Shown: positions 7,661 through 16,305 of the stretch, piece by piece
How the letters are laid out: every line of letters starts with the position of its first letter
How positions within the stretch are numbered: position 1 is the stretch's first letter
DNA from: CAVZQN01 sp963837395
GTDB lineage: Bacteria > Acidobacteriota > HRBIN11 > JAKEFK01
DNA: 64,000 bases
Assembly (NCBI GenBank): GCA_963837395.1
Contig: CAWINI010000003.1
Coordinates: 124,001-188,000 of the forward strand
Direction of reading: 5' to 3'
Position numbers and translations under genes: made by a program
The notes under the pieces: model-generated
Told to the model about the DNA's origin: nothing
What the model saw: the letters and a program-made list of their open reading frames with translations, nothing else
The model's database searches: none

Positions 7661-8647
7661 ATGCTAGGGTTTTCTCTCGTCGTGACGAGCAGGAATCGGA
7701 GCAAGGCGTTAGAAGAGCTGATTCCGATACTTCTCGAATTGCAAGGTTCGGATAAAGAGATTATTCTAGTCGACAACGCTTCGACAGATTCGACGCGGGA
7801 AACGGCTTTACGATTTCCGGTCAAATACATATATTTTCCCGGGGGTCTGGCAGAAGCGCGGCATATTGGATCACTGGCAGCATCGGGTGAATTCATTACT
7901 TACGTTGATGACGATACGCGTCCTGGACATCCGGCGATTTTGACAGAAATTCGAAAAGCGTTTGAACAAAATCCAAAAGCTGGAATTATCGGAAGCCGGA
8001 TTGAAAATATCGGATTTAAAGGAATGCAGCAGTTCAAAGGATACACAAAGTTCGGCAAAAATGCGGTTCTGGAATTTGAACCGAATCCGCCTGCTGCTGA
8101 TGTGTTTGCATCGATGGCAATAACGATACGCAAAAATGTTTATGAAGCGATTGGCGGTTTTGATCCTGCATTTTCGCGCGGATGTGAAGAGGTCGATCTT
8201 TGCATGAAAGTAAAAGCAGCAGGTTACGAATTAGTTCATTATCCGGATGCGTTTTTCAACCATTATGAAATGGGATCTCATTTCCGTTTTAACCCGGTTC
8301 ACAATCGCGATTACATGAGACTGTATTCATTTTTCAAATTCTTTCCGCCTTCAAGTTTCGGTTCATGGATGGAATTTCTGCGGAACGAATGGGAATTATT
8401 TTTGATTGATGTCCGCCAAATTTACCGGCAATATTCATCGCCAGATTTTCAATCTACCCATCTGCCATTTCTAAACAAACTGTTAAGAAAATCGCGACTG
8501 CTCCGTGCATTGTTGCGATGGCCTTTAATGCTGGGTGCAATTGCAGTGTCGCCGATCCTGCGACGGCTATTTATTCCTTACATATATTTGAAGGCAAAAA
8601 GCAGAAAAAATTTTGAGCGGCTTTCATTCGGGTTAAATTACGCATGA
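7661..8647 (+). CDS. Family 2 glycosyltransferase
   Basis: GT-A fold inverting glycosyltransferase, about 328 residues. SLVVTSRNRSKALEEL and IILVDNASTDST form the nucleotide-sugar domain, and YVDDDTRPG holds the metal-binding DxD. GGFDPAFSRGCEEVDLCMKVKAAG is the acceptor-side motif of rhamnosyl/GlcNAc-type GT2 enzymes, here quoted only as GGFDPAF and EEVDLCMKV landmarks. C-terminal hydrophobic stretch about 285-305 (LLRALLRWPLMLGAIAVSP) suggests membrane association. ATG 7661 is preferred over TTG 7640. The stop overlaps the next start (ATGA), so it heads a cotranscribed glycan locus. Confidence 0.88.
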   Translation: MLGFSLVVTSRNRSKALEELIPILLELQGSDKEIILVDNASTDSTRETALRFPVKYIYFPGGLAEARHIGSLAASGEFITYVDDDTRPGHPAILTEIRKAFEQNPKAGIIGSRIENIGFKGMQQFKGYTKFGKNAVLEFEPNPPAADVFASMAITIRKNVYEAIGGFDPAFSRGCEEVDLCMKVKAAGYELVHYPDAFFNHYEMGSHFRFNPVHNRDYMRLYSFFKFFPPSSFGSWMEFLRNEWELFLIDVRQIYRQYSSPDFQSTHLPFLNKLLRKSRLLRALLRWPLMLGAIAVSPILRRLFIPYIYLKAKSRKNFERLSFGLNYA

Positions 8648-9705
8648 GCAAATCCTTAAAGAATCGTCTGCGTGGAATGATGTATCACAGCGCTACCGAA
8701 GCGCTGCGTGATAGCGTCGCCAGAAAACCCCGCGAGATGGCAGTTTCGAAATCGTATCACTCCGGCGAAACTTCGCTCAGTTATTATCCGATCCATCTTG
8801 ATATTGAAAGCACCAGTATTTGCAATCTGGATTGTCCGATGTGCCCTTATCCTGAAATGCGGATCAAGAAAGGCAACATGACTTTTGATCTGTTCAAAAA
8901 CATTATCGATCAATGCGATGGCAAAGTGTTTGATGTGCTGCTTCATATGTATGGCGAACCGCTGGTCAACAAAGAAATTTTCAAGATGATTGCTTATGCC
9001 AAAGAAAAAGGCGTACGCATCACCAGCATGTCAACAAATTTAACTTTGCTCACACGCGATAAAGGGAAACAACTAATCGAAGCAGGCCTGGACAAAATCA
9101 CGCTGAGCTTTGATGGAACGGACAAAGAAACATTTGAGCAAGTTCGATTGGGCGCAAATTATGAAAAGTGTCTTGATAACCTGCTTGGGTTTCTGGAATT
9201 AAAAAAGGAAACCGGTGCCAAAAAGCCGTTCACTGTTTTGCAAGTCATTCAAATGAAACAGACTGAGCCAGGGTTGCAAGCGTTTGTGGATCGATTTTCA
9301 AAAATGAATGTGGATTTGCTGAAAGTAAAAAGCTTTGATACCTGGGCAGGTCAGATTGAAGATAAGACCGAACCGATGAAACCAAGCACCTATCATCGCG
9401 GCAATGTAAATGATGAACGGAAACCGTGTCCACTGCTGTGGTATTACATGTCAATCCGTTGGGACGGACGCGTTGTCCCCTGCTGCCGTGATTATGACAA
9501 CCATGAAATTCTTGGTGACATCACCAAGGAAAGTTTGTTGGACGTTTGGAATGGCAAACGGTTTCAGGCATTGCGACGCGATCACTTGAAGGGTGAATAC
9601 GATAATTCAGTGCTTTGCTCAAAATGTGTGGAATGGTCAAAATATAAGATGCCGGAACCTGGAAAGTTGATTCAGCACATTTCGCCGGTGATGAGAATTA
9701 TATGA
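8644..9705 (+). CDS. Radical SAM/SPASM domain protein
   Basis: 353 residues. The radical SAM cluster motif is CNLDCPMC (CX3CX2C, about residues 60-67), followed by LLHMYGEPLVN and TLSFDGTDKETFE. The C-terminal SPASM region includes GRVVPCCRDYDN, GDITKESLLDVWNG and VLCSKCVEW, expected to bind auxiliary FeS clusters. Such enzymes near glycosyltransferases often modify sugars or lipid-linked intermediates; the substrate here is unknown. The start overlaps the GT2 stop and the stop overlaps the next radical SAM gene, both as ATGA, so three proteins are translationally coupled. Confidence 0.88.
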   Translation: MSKSLKNRLRGMMYHSATEALRDSVARKPREMAVSKSYHSGETSLSYYPIHLDIESTSICNLDCPMCPYPEMRIKKGNMTFDLFKNIIDQCDGKVFDVLLHMYGEPLVNKEIFKMIAYAKEKGVRITSMSTNLTLLTRDKGKQLIEAGLDKITLSFDGTDKETFEQVRLGANYEKCLDNLLGFLELKKETGAKKPFTVLQVIQMKQTEPGLQAFVDRFSKMNVDLLKVKSFDTWAGQIEDKTEPMKPSTYHRGNVNDERKPCPLLWYYMSIRWDGRVVPCCRDYDNHEILGDITKESLLDVWNGKRFQALRRDHLKGEYDNSVLCSKCVEWSKYKMPEPGKLIQHISPVMRII

Positions 9706-11165
9706 AAGATTCAACCACCCCCTTAACCCCCTCCTTGAAAAGGAGGGGGAACTCATCGAAAGTCCTACTTGTAAATCCGCAATATCCGGAAGATGACATT
9801 GTAAAACGACGATTCATTCCGCCAATTGAACTTGGTTATATTGCATCCCTGGCAATGCAAGACGGACATGAAGTGAAATTCGTAGATGCGAATGCAGAAA
9901 ATCTCACTGCACAAGAACTGGCTCCAATCATTCGCGAATTTAGTCCGCAATCAGTTCTAACAGTTACATCATCACTGGATCGCTGGATTTGTCCGCATTT
10001 AAAGATTGATGAATCATTTCGAATCCTGGAAGCTGCCAAAAGTGTAAATCGCGAAATTCAAACTGCATTAATTGGCCCTCATAGCACAACAGCACCGCTA
10101 GAAATGATGCAGCGATCGGAAGCTGTTGATGTTGTGGTGCGTGGCGAGCCGGAATGGACATCTCGTGATTGGATTAATGCAGTCGCAGGATCAAAAGACT
10201 ACGAAAATGTTGCAGGCATCACCTACCGCCGCAATGGTGAAATTGTGAATTCGGCGGATCGTCCATATATGGAAGATCTGGATGCTCTTCCATTTCCTGC
10301 ATATCAACTCTTTCCGATGCAAAAATATCATTATCGCGATCATTGTTTGGAACGACCCTTTGCAATTGCACTCGCCAGCCGTGGTTGTCCATATAAATGC
10401 ACATTTTGTCTTACGATCATGCAAGGGAAAAATTGGCGCTTACGCAGTGTTAGCAAAGTCGCGGATGAACTCGAATGGCTATCACGCGAACATGGAATCC
10501 GATCGGTGATGTTTTTTGATTATGAGTTTGGCTTGAATCGCGATCGTACCTTGGAATTGTGTACCGAGATTGCATCACGAAAACTTCCGCTGACCTGGGG
10601 CTGCGAAATGCGAGTTTCCGATGCGAAAGAAGATGTGATGCGTGCAATGAAGGAAGCAGGCTGTAATTTCATCGGGTTCGGAGTTGAATCAGGAAATCAA
10701 GAAATTCTGAATAAGACCAAAAAAGGGATTACGCTGGAACAGGTAAAAAAAGCATTTGCTCTGGCGCAGCAACTTGAAATCAATGTGGAACGTCCGTACT
10801 GGATTCTTGGACTTCCTGGTGAAACGATGGACACCATCGAAAAGACGATTGAGTTTTCTTTGGACCTGCATTCCAACAGCAAGTTTCCAGGAAATTCTGC
10901 GTTTGCGGTTCCATATGTCGGAACTGAAATCCATGAGATTGCAAAGAAAAATGGAAACGCTAAGACTGGAACATGGCAGGAAGTGAGTGAAATGATCGGT
11001 AAAGTTGATAACATTCTTCCGCCAGGTGATTTAAAACGAGGCCCTTTCTATCGAAAGGTCAAACATCTGTATTACAAGAAGAAATATGGCGCGCATTATT
11101 ATATGAATCCTTCCTTCTATCGCGACAATCTGCAGGGCCAGCTGAAAAAGATTTTCGGTTTGTAA
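9702..11165 (+). CDS. B12-binding domain radical SAM protein with repeat-encoded N-terminus
   Basis: 487 residues. A cobalamin-binding Rossmann domain (about 20-150: KVLLVNPQYPEDD, PPIELGYIASLA, VKFVDANAEN) precedes a radical SAM domain with CPYKCTFC (about residues 229-236) and FGVESGNQEIL. The family includes cobalamin-dependent methylases and ring-forming enzymes such as BchE and HpnJ. Residues about 5-17 (TTPLTPSLKRRGN) are encoded by a palindromic D-family repeat inserted in frame just after the start. The TAA stop lies in another repeat (family E). It overlaps the upstream gene by ATGA. The reaction is unknown. Confidence 0.88.
   Translation: MKDSTTPLTPSLKRRGNSSKVLLVNPQYPEDDIVKRRFIPPIELGYIASLAMQDGHEVKFVDANAENLTAQELAPIIREFSPQSVLTVTSSLDRWICPHLKIDESFRILEAAKSVNREIQTALIGPHSTTAPLEMMQRSEAVDVVVRGEPEWTSRDWINAVAGSKDYENVAGITYRRNGEIVNSADRPYMEDLDALPFPAYQLFPMQKYHYRDHCLERPFAIALASRGCPYKCTFCLTIMQGKNWRLRSVSKVADELEWLSREHGIRSVMFFDYEFGLNRDRTLELCTEIASRKLPLTWGCEMRVSDAKEDVMRAMKEAGCNFIGFGVESGNQEILNKTKKGITLEQVKKAFALAQQLEINVERPYWILGLPGETMDTIEKTIEFSLDLHSNSKFPGNSAFAVPYVGTEIHEIAKKNGNAKTGTWQEVSEMIGKVDNILPPGDLKRGPFYRKVKHLYYKKKYGAHYYMNPSFYRDNLQGQLKKIFGL
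9712..9755. repeat. Family D palindrome inside a coding sequence
   Basis: CCCCCTCCTTGAAAAGGAGGGGG core with the leader CAACCACCCCCTTAA. It is translated in frame as part of the N-terminus of the radical SAM protein. Other copies are at 15813-15838, 15921-15959 and 19754-19850. Confidence 0.85.
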
Positions 11166-11367
11166 CGCCGGCGGCTCGCCGGCGTTGGGTTGAAATGGCA
11201 CTCAAATTTTCGATATGCGAGCGGGAGCGAGCATGAATCACATATCAGCTGAAATCTTTGTAAATAAGATATTGTTTGATATTTTTGCGTGCTCGCTTCC
11301 GCTCGCACAGGATAACTTCGTACTTGAAACATACTCGCGCCGGCGGGCCGCCAGCGCTACAAATTAA
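11159..11367. repeat. MITE-like repeat, family E, with nested hairpin
   Basis: About 209 bp with imperfect terminal inverted repeats: left TTTGTAACGCCGGCGGC, right GCCGCCAGCGCTACAAA. Inside is a second inverted pair (TGCGAGCGGGAGCGAGCATG near 11216 and its approximate complement near 11288). It provides the TAA stop of the upstream gene and ends two bases before the flippase ATG. The same termini bound a shorter copy in 36134-36214. No coding sequence is visible within it. Confidence 0.75.
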
Positions 11368-11369
11368 TA

Positions 11370-12797
11370 ATGCGCGTTACTAAGCAGATCATTCATGGTG
11401 TTGCATTAAATAATCTGGTGACCCTTGTTGAAATGGCTGTGGGTTTTACACAGCAGGTCATCATTGTTCGATATCTGCTCGGGCTGAAACAATACGGCGC
11501 ACTCGCCTTCTTTCAAGCCGGCTTTGGAATGCTGGCGATCTTCTTCAACTTAAATCTGAATTACTCCGCAATCCGGTTTGGTGGCGCAGCTCAAGGCAAA
11601 GAGGATGAAAACGAATTTTATGTTATTCAAGGCACCACGTTCCTTCTAACTTTCTTTACCAATTTGTTATTGCTCGTAGTTACGTTAGGTCTCTGGTATT
11701 GGGGCTTTGAATACGAAGGCAAAGTTGTTGGTGAATATTTCTTTTTGCTGGCAATCAATGCGCTGTTTGCTGTCCCGGCAGGTTTTGCGGGACAAATTTT
11801 CACCAGTCGAAAGGAATTCAAACTACTGTCGTTTCAACAAATGTTTTGCGCGGTCATAGGGGCGGTCTGTGTAGTTATTTTTTGCATGATGGTTCCAACA
11901 GTTCGTGGTGCAATCTATGGAATGGTTGCGGGATCCATCATTTCATCAATCGTCAGCATCATAATGGTCCGGAAAGATATTTTCCGATTGCGCATCGATT
12001 TTGGTAAAGCGCGATCGTTTGGATTGTATGGCGGACAATTCGCGATCAGCTCCATCGTCAAACAATTTTTCTGGAAAGCGGATGTAATCATACTTGGTCT
12101 ATTTGCGAATGAGAGAGCGGTCGGACTCTATCGAATCGCTCAAACTGTCGCAAATCCATTGATGCGCGCATTCAGCCCATTGTGGACAGTCCTTTTCCCC
12201 ACAGTTGCTACCGAATCGGGCAAAGGCAACATCGATAACATTCGCAAATTACTTTTCCGTGGCACACAATGGCTCGTTCTTGCAAACCTTCCAATTGTCA
12301 TCATCGGTTCGGTCTTACTCGACATACTGGTTCCGCGAATTTATGGTGTTGCTGATGCCGCGGTGATTCCAATACGATTTTTGTTGTGGGGATTTGCAAT
12401 TGGAACCATGACTTCCGTTTCACCACCGATCTTGCGTGTTTACCGAAATGATATTGCGTTGTTCACAACACTGGCAGCTGCAATTCTGAACGTTGCTTTA
12501 AACTTGATCTTAATTCCAACCTATCAAGTACGAGGCGCTGCAATCGCAAGCTTTATTTCTTTTGGATTACTGGCAATCGCCGTTTATTATTATGCTTTCC
12601 GCGCAATTGGCTTGAAAGTCTTGCCATTACTTACAACAGATGTGGTTATACAAATTGTATTCATCGCGATGATCATGACCGCAAGTATTTTTAATTATTT
12701 TTGGATCGCTCTTGCTCTTTTTGCTCTAATGTTGCTCTATGTATTCGGATTCCGTATTGTGACTGTTTCGGAATTTAAAGCTTACCTGGCTTCATGA
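11370..12797 (+). CDS. Polysaccharide flippase (MOP/Wzx-like)
   Basis: 475-residue polytopic membrane protein with 12 to 14 predicted helices. The N-terminal IIHGVALNNLVTLVEMAVGF, the YGALAFFQAGFGML stretch and the middle KQFFWKADVIILGLFANERAVGLYRIAQ motif are typical of lipid-linked oligosaccharide exporters. It probably moves the glycan intermediate made by neighbouring glycosyltransferases across the inner membrane. It starts two bases after a family E repeat with no obvious ribosome site, and its stop overlaps the next ATG. Confidence 0.88.
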   Translation: MRVTKQIIHGVALNNLVTLVEMAVGFTQQVIIVRYLLGLKQYGALAFFQAGFGMLAIFFNLNLNYSAIRFGGAAQGKEDENEFYVIQGTTFLLTFFTNLLLLVVTLGLWYWGFEYEGKVVGEYFFLLAINALFAVPAGFAGQIFTSRKEFKLLSFQQMFCAVIGAVCVVIFCMMVPTVRGAIYGMVAGSIISSIVSIIMVRKDIFRLRIDFGKARSFGLYGGQFAISSIVKQFFWKADVIILGLFANERAVGLYRIAQTVANPLMRAFSPLWTVLFPTVATESGKGNIDNIRKLLFRGTQWLVLANLPIVIIGSVLLDILVPRIYGVADAAVIPIRFLLWGFAIGTMTSVSPPILRVYRNDIALFTTLAAAILNVALNLILIPTYQVRGAAIASFISFGLLAIAVYYYAFRAIGLKVLPLLTTDVVIQIVFIAMIMTASIFNYFWIALALFALMLLYVFGFRIVTVSEFKAYLAS

Positions 12798-14617
12798 TCA
12801 CGGCGCCTAAGCCTTCCTTCTGGTCCTATGTCCCGCATTTCATCTTGTTCTTAACAGTTCCGATGTTAGTAGAACTGATCGTCTATTTATTGCGACCGGA
12901 AATTTTCCCGGCTTACCTTCCAACTTTACGTTTATTACACTCTGTGATTTTTGTTTGTTTTTACTACGCGATATTTGTGACAATCATCGCTTGTCTTCTT
13001 GCTTTGTTACAATGGATCCTTCCATCAACAAAAATTCTTCCGGCTATTCCTGCAGCTTTTTATTTCATGTTTTATGCAATGACATTAAATCGACTGATGC
13101 CGTCTGAATCCGGCTTCAGCATCCTTCGAATCATCGTGTTTCTAATCAGCATGGTCATTGCAGTTTTATTTTATGTAGCGTTAATGAAATGGAATGTTTC
13201 TAAAACCAGAATGTGGATTGCTATCGCAGTCTACGTTGGGATCAGTGCTTTCTTACTTCAACATCTTTTCCGCTTCCCTTATCCGTTTGTAGTCATGTTT
13301 TTATTGCATCCACTAATTGTTTTCGCATTGATGTACTTTCCGGCAAAACTGTTAATCGGTGTGGTTGTATTCTTTGTGGTGCTATTCATTCGTGGTAAAA
13401 CTGTGCTTCAACCATTTTCGCCGCCGGTAAAGCAACAAACCTATGATCGCGTCATTGTTGTTGGTGTCGATGCATTATCACCCGATACGATTCAAGAACT
13501 ACGTCAGCAAAAGAAATTACCGGCGATTGATTCAATTTATGCAAACGGAGTTCATGGAAGACTTTCAACCTTGAACGTTCCCTTCTCGCCGCTTGTTTGG
13601 AACACAATTTACACCGGCACTTTGCCACAACAACATGGCGTAACCGGATTCACGTTTACTCATGTCGCAGCCGCACCTCCGTTTTTGAGTTTGTGGCTTG
13701 ATAATTGGACCAACAGTGATTGGTCACATCGCATTGTTCAACTGATGAGCCATAGTGGAATGATAGGCACACTGGCGCCGGCAAATGCTCTCAGCAGAAG
13801 ACGTCCAACATTCTGGAATTTTGTAAATGAAAATAAAGCAGCCGCGCTGGTTGTTGGCGGCTGGACCACTTTTCCCCCCGAAAAAATTGATGGTACGTTG
13901 ATTTCCGATTATGCATTCTCCGCGAAACCTGGAACAATCGGTGTGTATTATCCAACTCAAAAAAGGATTGATGACCTGCTTCGGTATCAACCTGAAATGG
14001 ACCAGTGGCCTTCTGATATGCAGCGTTATATTAGCCGCGACTTGAAGGTGCATCATTTAGCCATGAATCTTCTTCATGAAAAACGGGATCGTGAGCGATT
14101 TGTTTTTGCTTATTATTCGTCAACCGATGCATTCGGACATCATTACGGTCGAGAAATTGGAATCACAAACACTGCAGCTAACGACCGGATGCAATACTTG
14201 AAGTGGCGCGACAACGTTTATGGGATGATCGATCGCTTCTTGCAAGATTATCTCGCATTGATTGATGATCGAACGTTGTTGATTGTATGTTCAGATCATG
14301 GCTTCCATTACGATAAGCGGCAGCACAACTATGCGGTGGATGGAACTGTTCTGTTATTTGGAAAAGGTGTTCGGAAGAATTTGGAAATCCGTGGTGATGT
14401 TTATGCAATCGCACCCACAGTTCTTTATGCTCTCGGGATGCCGCTGTCTACTTCATTTTCAGGGCAACCATTGAAGCAGGCATTTGAAGGAAGCATTCCG
14501 CAGTCGCAAATGCGTTCTTATTCATTCCATCCAGAATTCATGGAAGTGAGTGGTCCGGAAAGTCTTGACGAAGAAAAACTCGAAGAGCTGCGCGACCTAC
14601 AATACATACAAAGATAG
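12794..14617 (+). CDS. Membrane-anchored alkaline-phosphatase-superfamily phosphodiesterase
   Basis: 607 residues. Residues about 10-205 contain six or so membrane helices. The catalytic domain of the type I phosphodiesterase/nucleotide pyrophosphatase family follows: VIVVGVDALSPDTI (first metal Asp), PFSPLVWNTIYTG (nucleophile region), STDAFGHHYG (Asp and His ligands), VCSDHGFHY and a late RQHNY His. It may trim or transfer phospho-sugar groups on the exported glycan. The start overlaps the flippase stop (ATGA). Exact substrate unknown. Confidence 0.82.
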   Translation: MITAPKPSFWSYVPHFILFLTVPMLVELIVYLLRPEIFPAYLPTLRLLHSVIFVCFYYAIFVTIIACLLALLQWILPSTKILPAIPAAFYFMFYAMTLNRLMPSESGFSILRIIVFLISMVIAVLFYVALMKWNVSKTRMWIAIAVYVGISAFLLQHLFRFPYPFVVMFLLHPLIVFALMYFPAKLLIGVVVFFVVLFIRGKTVLQPFSPPVKQQTYDRVIVVGVDALSPDTIQELRQQKKLPAIDSIYANGVHGRLSTLNVPFSPLVWNTIYTGTLPQQHGVTGFTFTHVAAAPPFLSLWLDNWTNSDWSHRIVQLMSHSGMIGTLAPANALSRRRPTFWNFVNENKAAALVVGGWTTFPPEKIDGTLISDYAFSAKPGTIGVYYPTQKRIDDLLRYQPEMDQWPSDMQRYISRDLKVHHLAMNLLHEKRDRERFVFAYYSSTDAFGHHYGREIGITNTAANDRMQYLKWRDNVYGMIDRFLQDYLALIDDRTLLIVCSDHGFHYDKRQHNYAVDGTVLLFGKGVRKNLEIRGDVYAIAPTVLYALGMPLSTSFSGQPLKQAFEGSIPQSQMRSYSFHPEFMEVSGPESLDEEKLEELRDLQYIQR

Positions 14618-14622
14618 AATAA

Positions 14623-14655
14623 CCACGGAGTTACAGAGCTCCGTGACTCCGCGGG
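14623..14655. repeat. Short hairpin, possible family C relic
   Basis: CCACGGAG, TTACAGAG, CTCCGTG, ACTCCGCGG: a 7-bp stem between CACGGAG and CTCCGTG in the gap between the phosphodiesterase and GT4 genes. Confidence 0.4.
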
Positions 14656-14665
14656 TGAAAAAGAT

Positions 14666-15794
14666 ATGAATCTTGTAATTGTCAGCCGTGCGATATATCC
14701 GCTTCATGGTTATGGAGGGATGGAACGTCATTGTCATGATTGGATTCTAACTATGGCTGAGCTTGGCTGCACCATAAACGTAATCACGATGCCTCCGGAT
14801 CATGAATATTCAGAGTTCCCGAATTCGGTACGTTTTCATTTCATCCCTGGAACGCCCGCGCGGAGAGTTATTGCGCGAGTTACAAAATATCCAAGGTGGG
14901 TTAACGATATCAGATCGTTTTTGTCGCAGTTAATACAAAAAGAATCGGTAGATGCGATTTATGCAAATGGCCTGGCCATTGCAGGATGCACCGGATTTTC
15001 AATACCGGTTTTTTATAATCCCCATGGAATGGAGGAATTCAAAACCTCAGGCGCAAAATTTCTTGCATATAGTTCATTCCGTTCGATGAGTCGTAACGCA
15101 GCACAGCGCGCCACAAAAGTAATCGCAACGGATAAGAGCCTTGTATCAGAAATCCGAAAATTCTTATGTGTTCCGCAAGAAAAGATCATCATCATTCCAA
15201 ACTCTGTGCGTATTGTTGGGCCGGCTCTCAGATCCGCCCGCAAAGATTCATCGGATCCACTGGTTATTTCTGTTGGCCGCCTGGAACGCAATAAAGGATT
15301 TCATATCTTATTAGAGGCACTTGCTAATTCAAAAAACTTACCTTCACACTGGGATCTGGTGATTGCGGGAACAGGTTCGATGGAAAATGAATTACGCGAA
15401 ATCGCCAGATCACACGGAATTGAGGGCCACGTTACCTTCGCCGGTGAAATTACGGCTGGAGAATTGGAAAAACTGTATCGAAAAGCAGATCTTTTCATCC
15501 ATCCTACACTTTATGAAGGTAGTTCCATCGTTACGTTAGAAGCCATGTTGCATGGACTTCCAATCATCGCTACAACTGCCGGCGGTCTTACAGACAAAGT
15601 ACACCCGGACGTTAACGGATGGCTTGTGCCACCTGGCGATCGCGAAGCTTTATCAAATGCAATTCAGAAAGCATATGATGCAAGAGAACGCTGGGCAGAA
15701 ATGGGAAAACAATCAGAACAAATTGTACGAGAACAGTTCTCATGGGACCAGTGCCGGACAACTGTTCCTTGAAACTTTTCAGCAAGCTAAGTAA
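14666..15794 (+). CDS. Family 4 glycosyltransferase, C-terminus frameshifted
   Basis: GT-B fold retaining glycosyltransferase. The N-terminus has VIVSRAIYPLHGYGGMERH, and the UDP-sugar half has VISVGRLERNKGFHILLEA, VTFAGEIT and the EX7E-containing HPTLYEGSSIVTLEAMLHGLP region (catalytic Glu residues near 282 and 290). As read, the protein ends at 15772 shortly after FSWDQ. Shifting frame at 15752 gives AGQLFLETFQQAK and a stop at 15794, matching the length at which GT4 proteins normally end. The indel lies three bases after GGACC. It is the last gene of the glycan locus. Confidence 0.86.
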
Positions 15795-15812
15795 TTTAGG
15801 TTCATAACGAAT

Positions 15813-15838
15813 TTCCCCTCCTTTGATAAGGAGGGGAG
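15813..15838. repeat. Family D palindrome
   Basis: TCCCCTCCTTTGATAAGGAGGGGA, a near-perfect hairpin between the GT4 gene and cutA, about 80 bp from a second copy at 15921-15959. Confidence 0.8.
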
Positions 15839-15920
15839 CAAATCTCGGAATTAAGTTGTTGCGGTTCACCAATGGAAATATCACAGAAAGCATGGATGGA
15901 GTGTTGCAAGAGATTTTATC

Positions 15921-15959
15921 AACCCCCCCCATCCCCCTCCTTATCCAAGGAGGGGGAGC
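15921..15959. repeat. Family D palindrome
   Basis: CCCCCTCCTTATCCAAGGAGGGGG core preceded by a C-rich leader. Together with the copy at 15813 it flanks a gap in which AAATCTC and GAGATTT also pair, suggesting a composite element. Confidence 0.8.
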
Positions 15960-15984
15960 CCCATAACGTAAGGAGCTCAAATAA

Positions 15985-16305
15985 ATGAATTCACCTATCA
16001 TCATTCTAAGTACAACCGGATCCGAAGATGAAGCGTCTAAAATTGCAGAACATCTTGTGAGCAATCGTTTGGCTGCCTGTGTAAACATCATTCCATCCAT
16101 TACATCCGTGTATCGTTGGAAAGGTGAAATGAATTCTGATCGAGAAATCTTAATGATTATAAAAACTGATGCGTCACGATTTGAAGAGATCAAATCCGCT
16201 GTGCGTAACATGCATAGCTATGAAACACCTGAATTGATTGCCATTCCAATTCAACAAGGCCTGCAACAATACTTAGATTGGATCACAGAATCCGTCTCCA
16301 CTTAA
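15985..16305 (+). CDS. cutA: CutA1-family divalent cation tolerance protein
   Basis: 106-residue cytoplasmic trimeric protein of the CutA1 family. Diagnostic stretches are LAACVNIIPSITSVYRWKG, EILMIIKT and the MHSYETPELIAIPI motif near the C-terminus. The physiological role of the family is poorly defined. The start has AAGGAGC upstream, and its TAA is immediately followed by the ATG of the next gene, so the two are cotranscribed. Confidence 0.93.
   Translation: MNSPIIILSTTGSEDEASKIAEHLVSNRLAACVNIIPSITSVYRWKGEMNSDREILMIIKTDASRFEEIKSAVRNMHSYETPELIAIPIQQGLQQYLDWITESVST

Noticed and set aside
9702..9760. The repeat as evidence for a wrong start of the radical SAM gene
   Set aside because: The ATG is in an ATGA overlap with the upstream gene and no other start lies between the repeat and the conserved domain.
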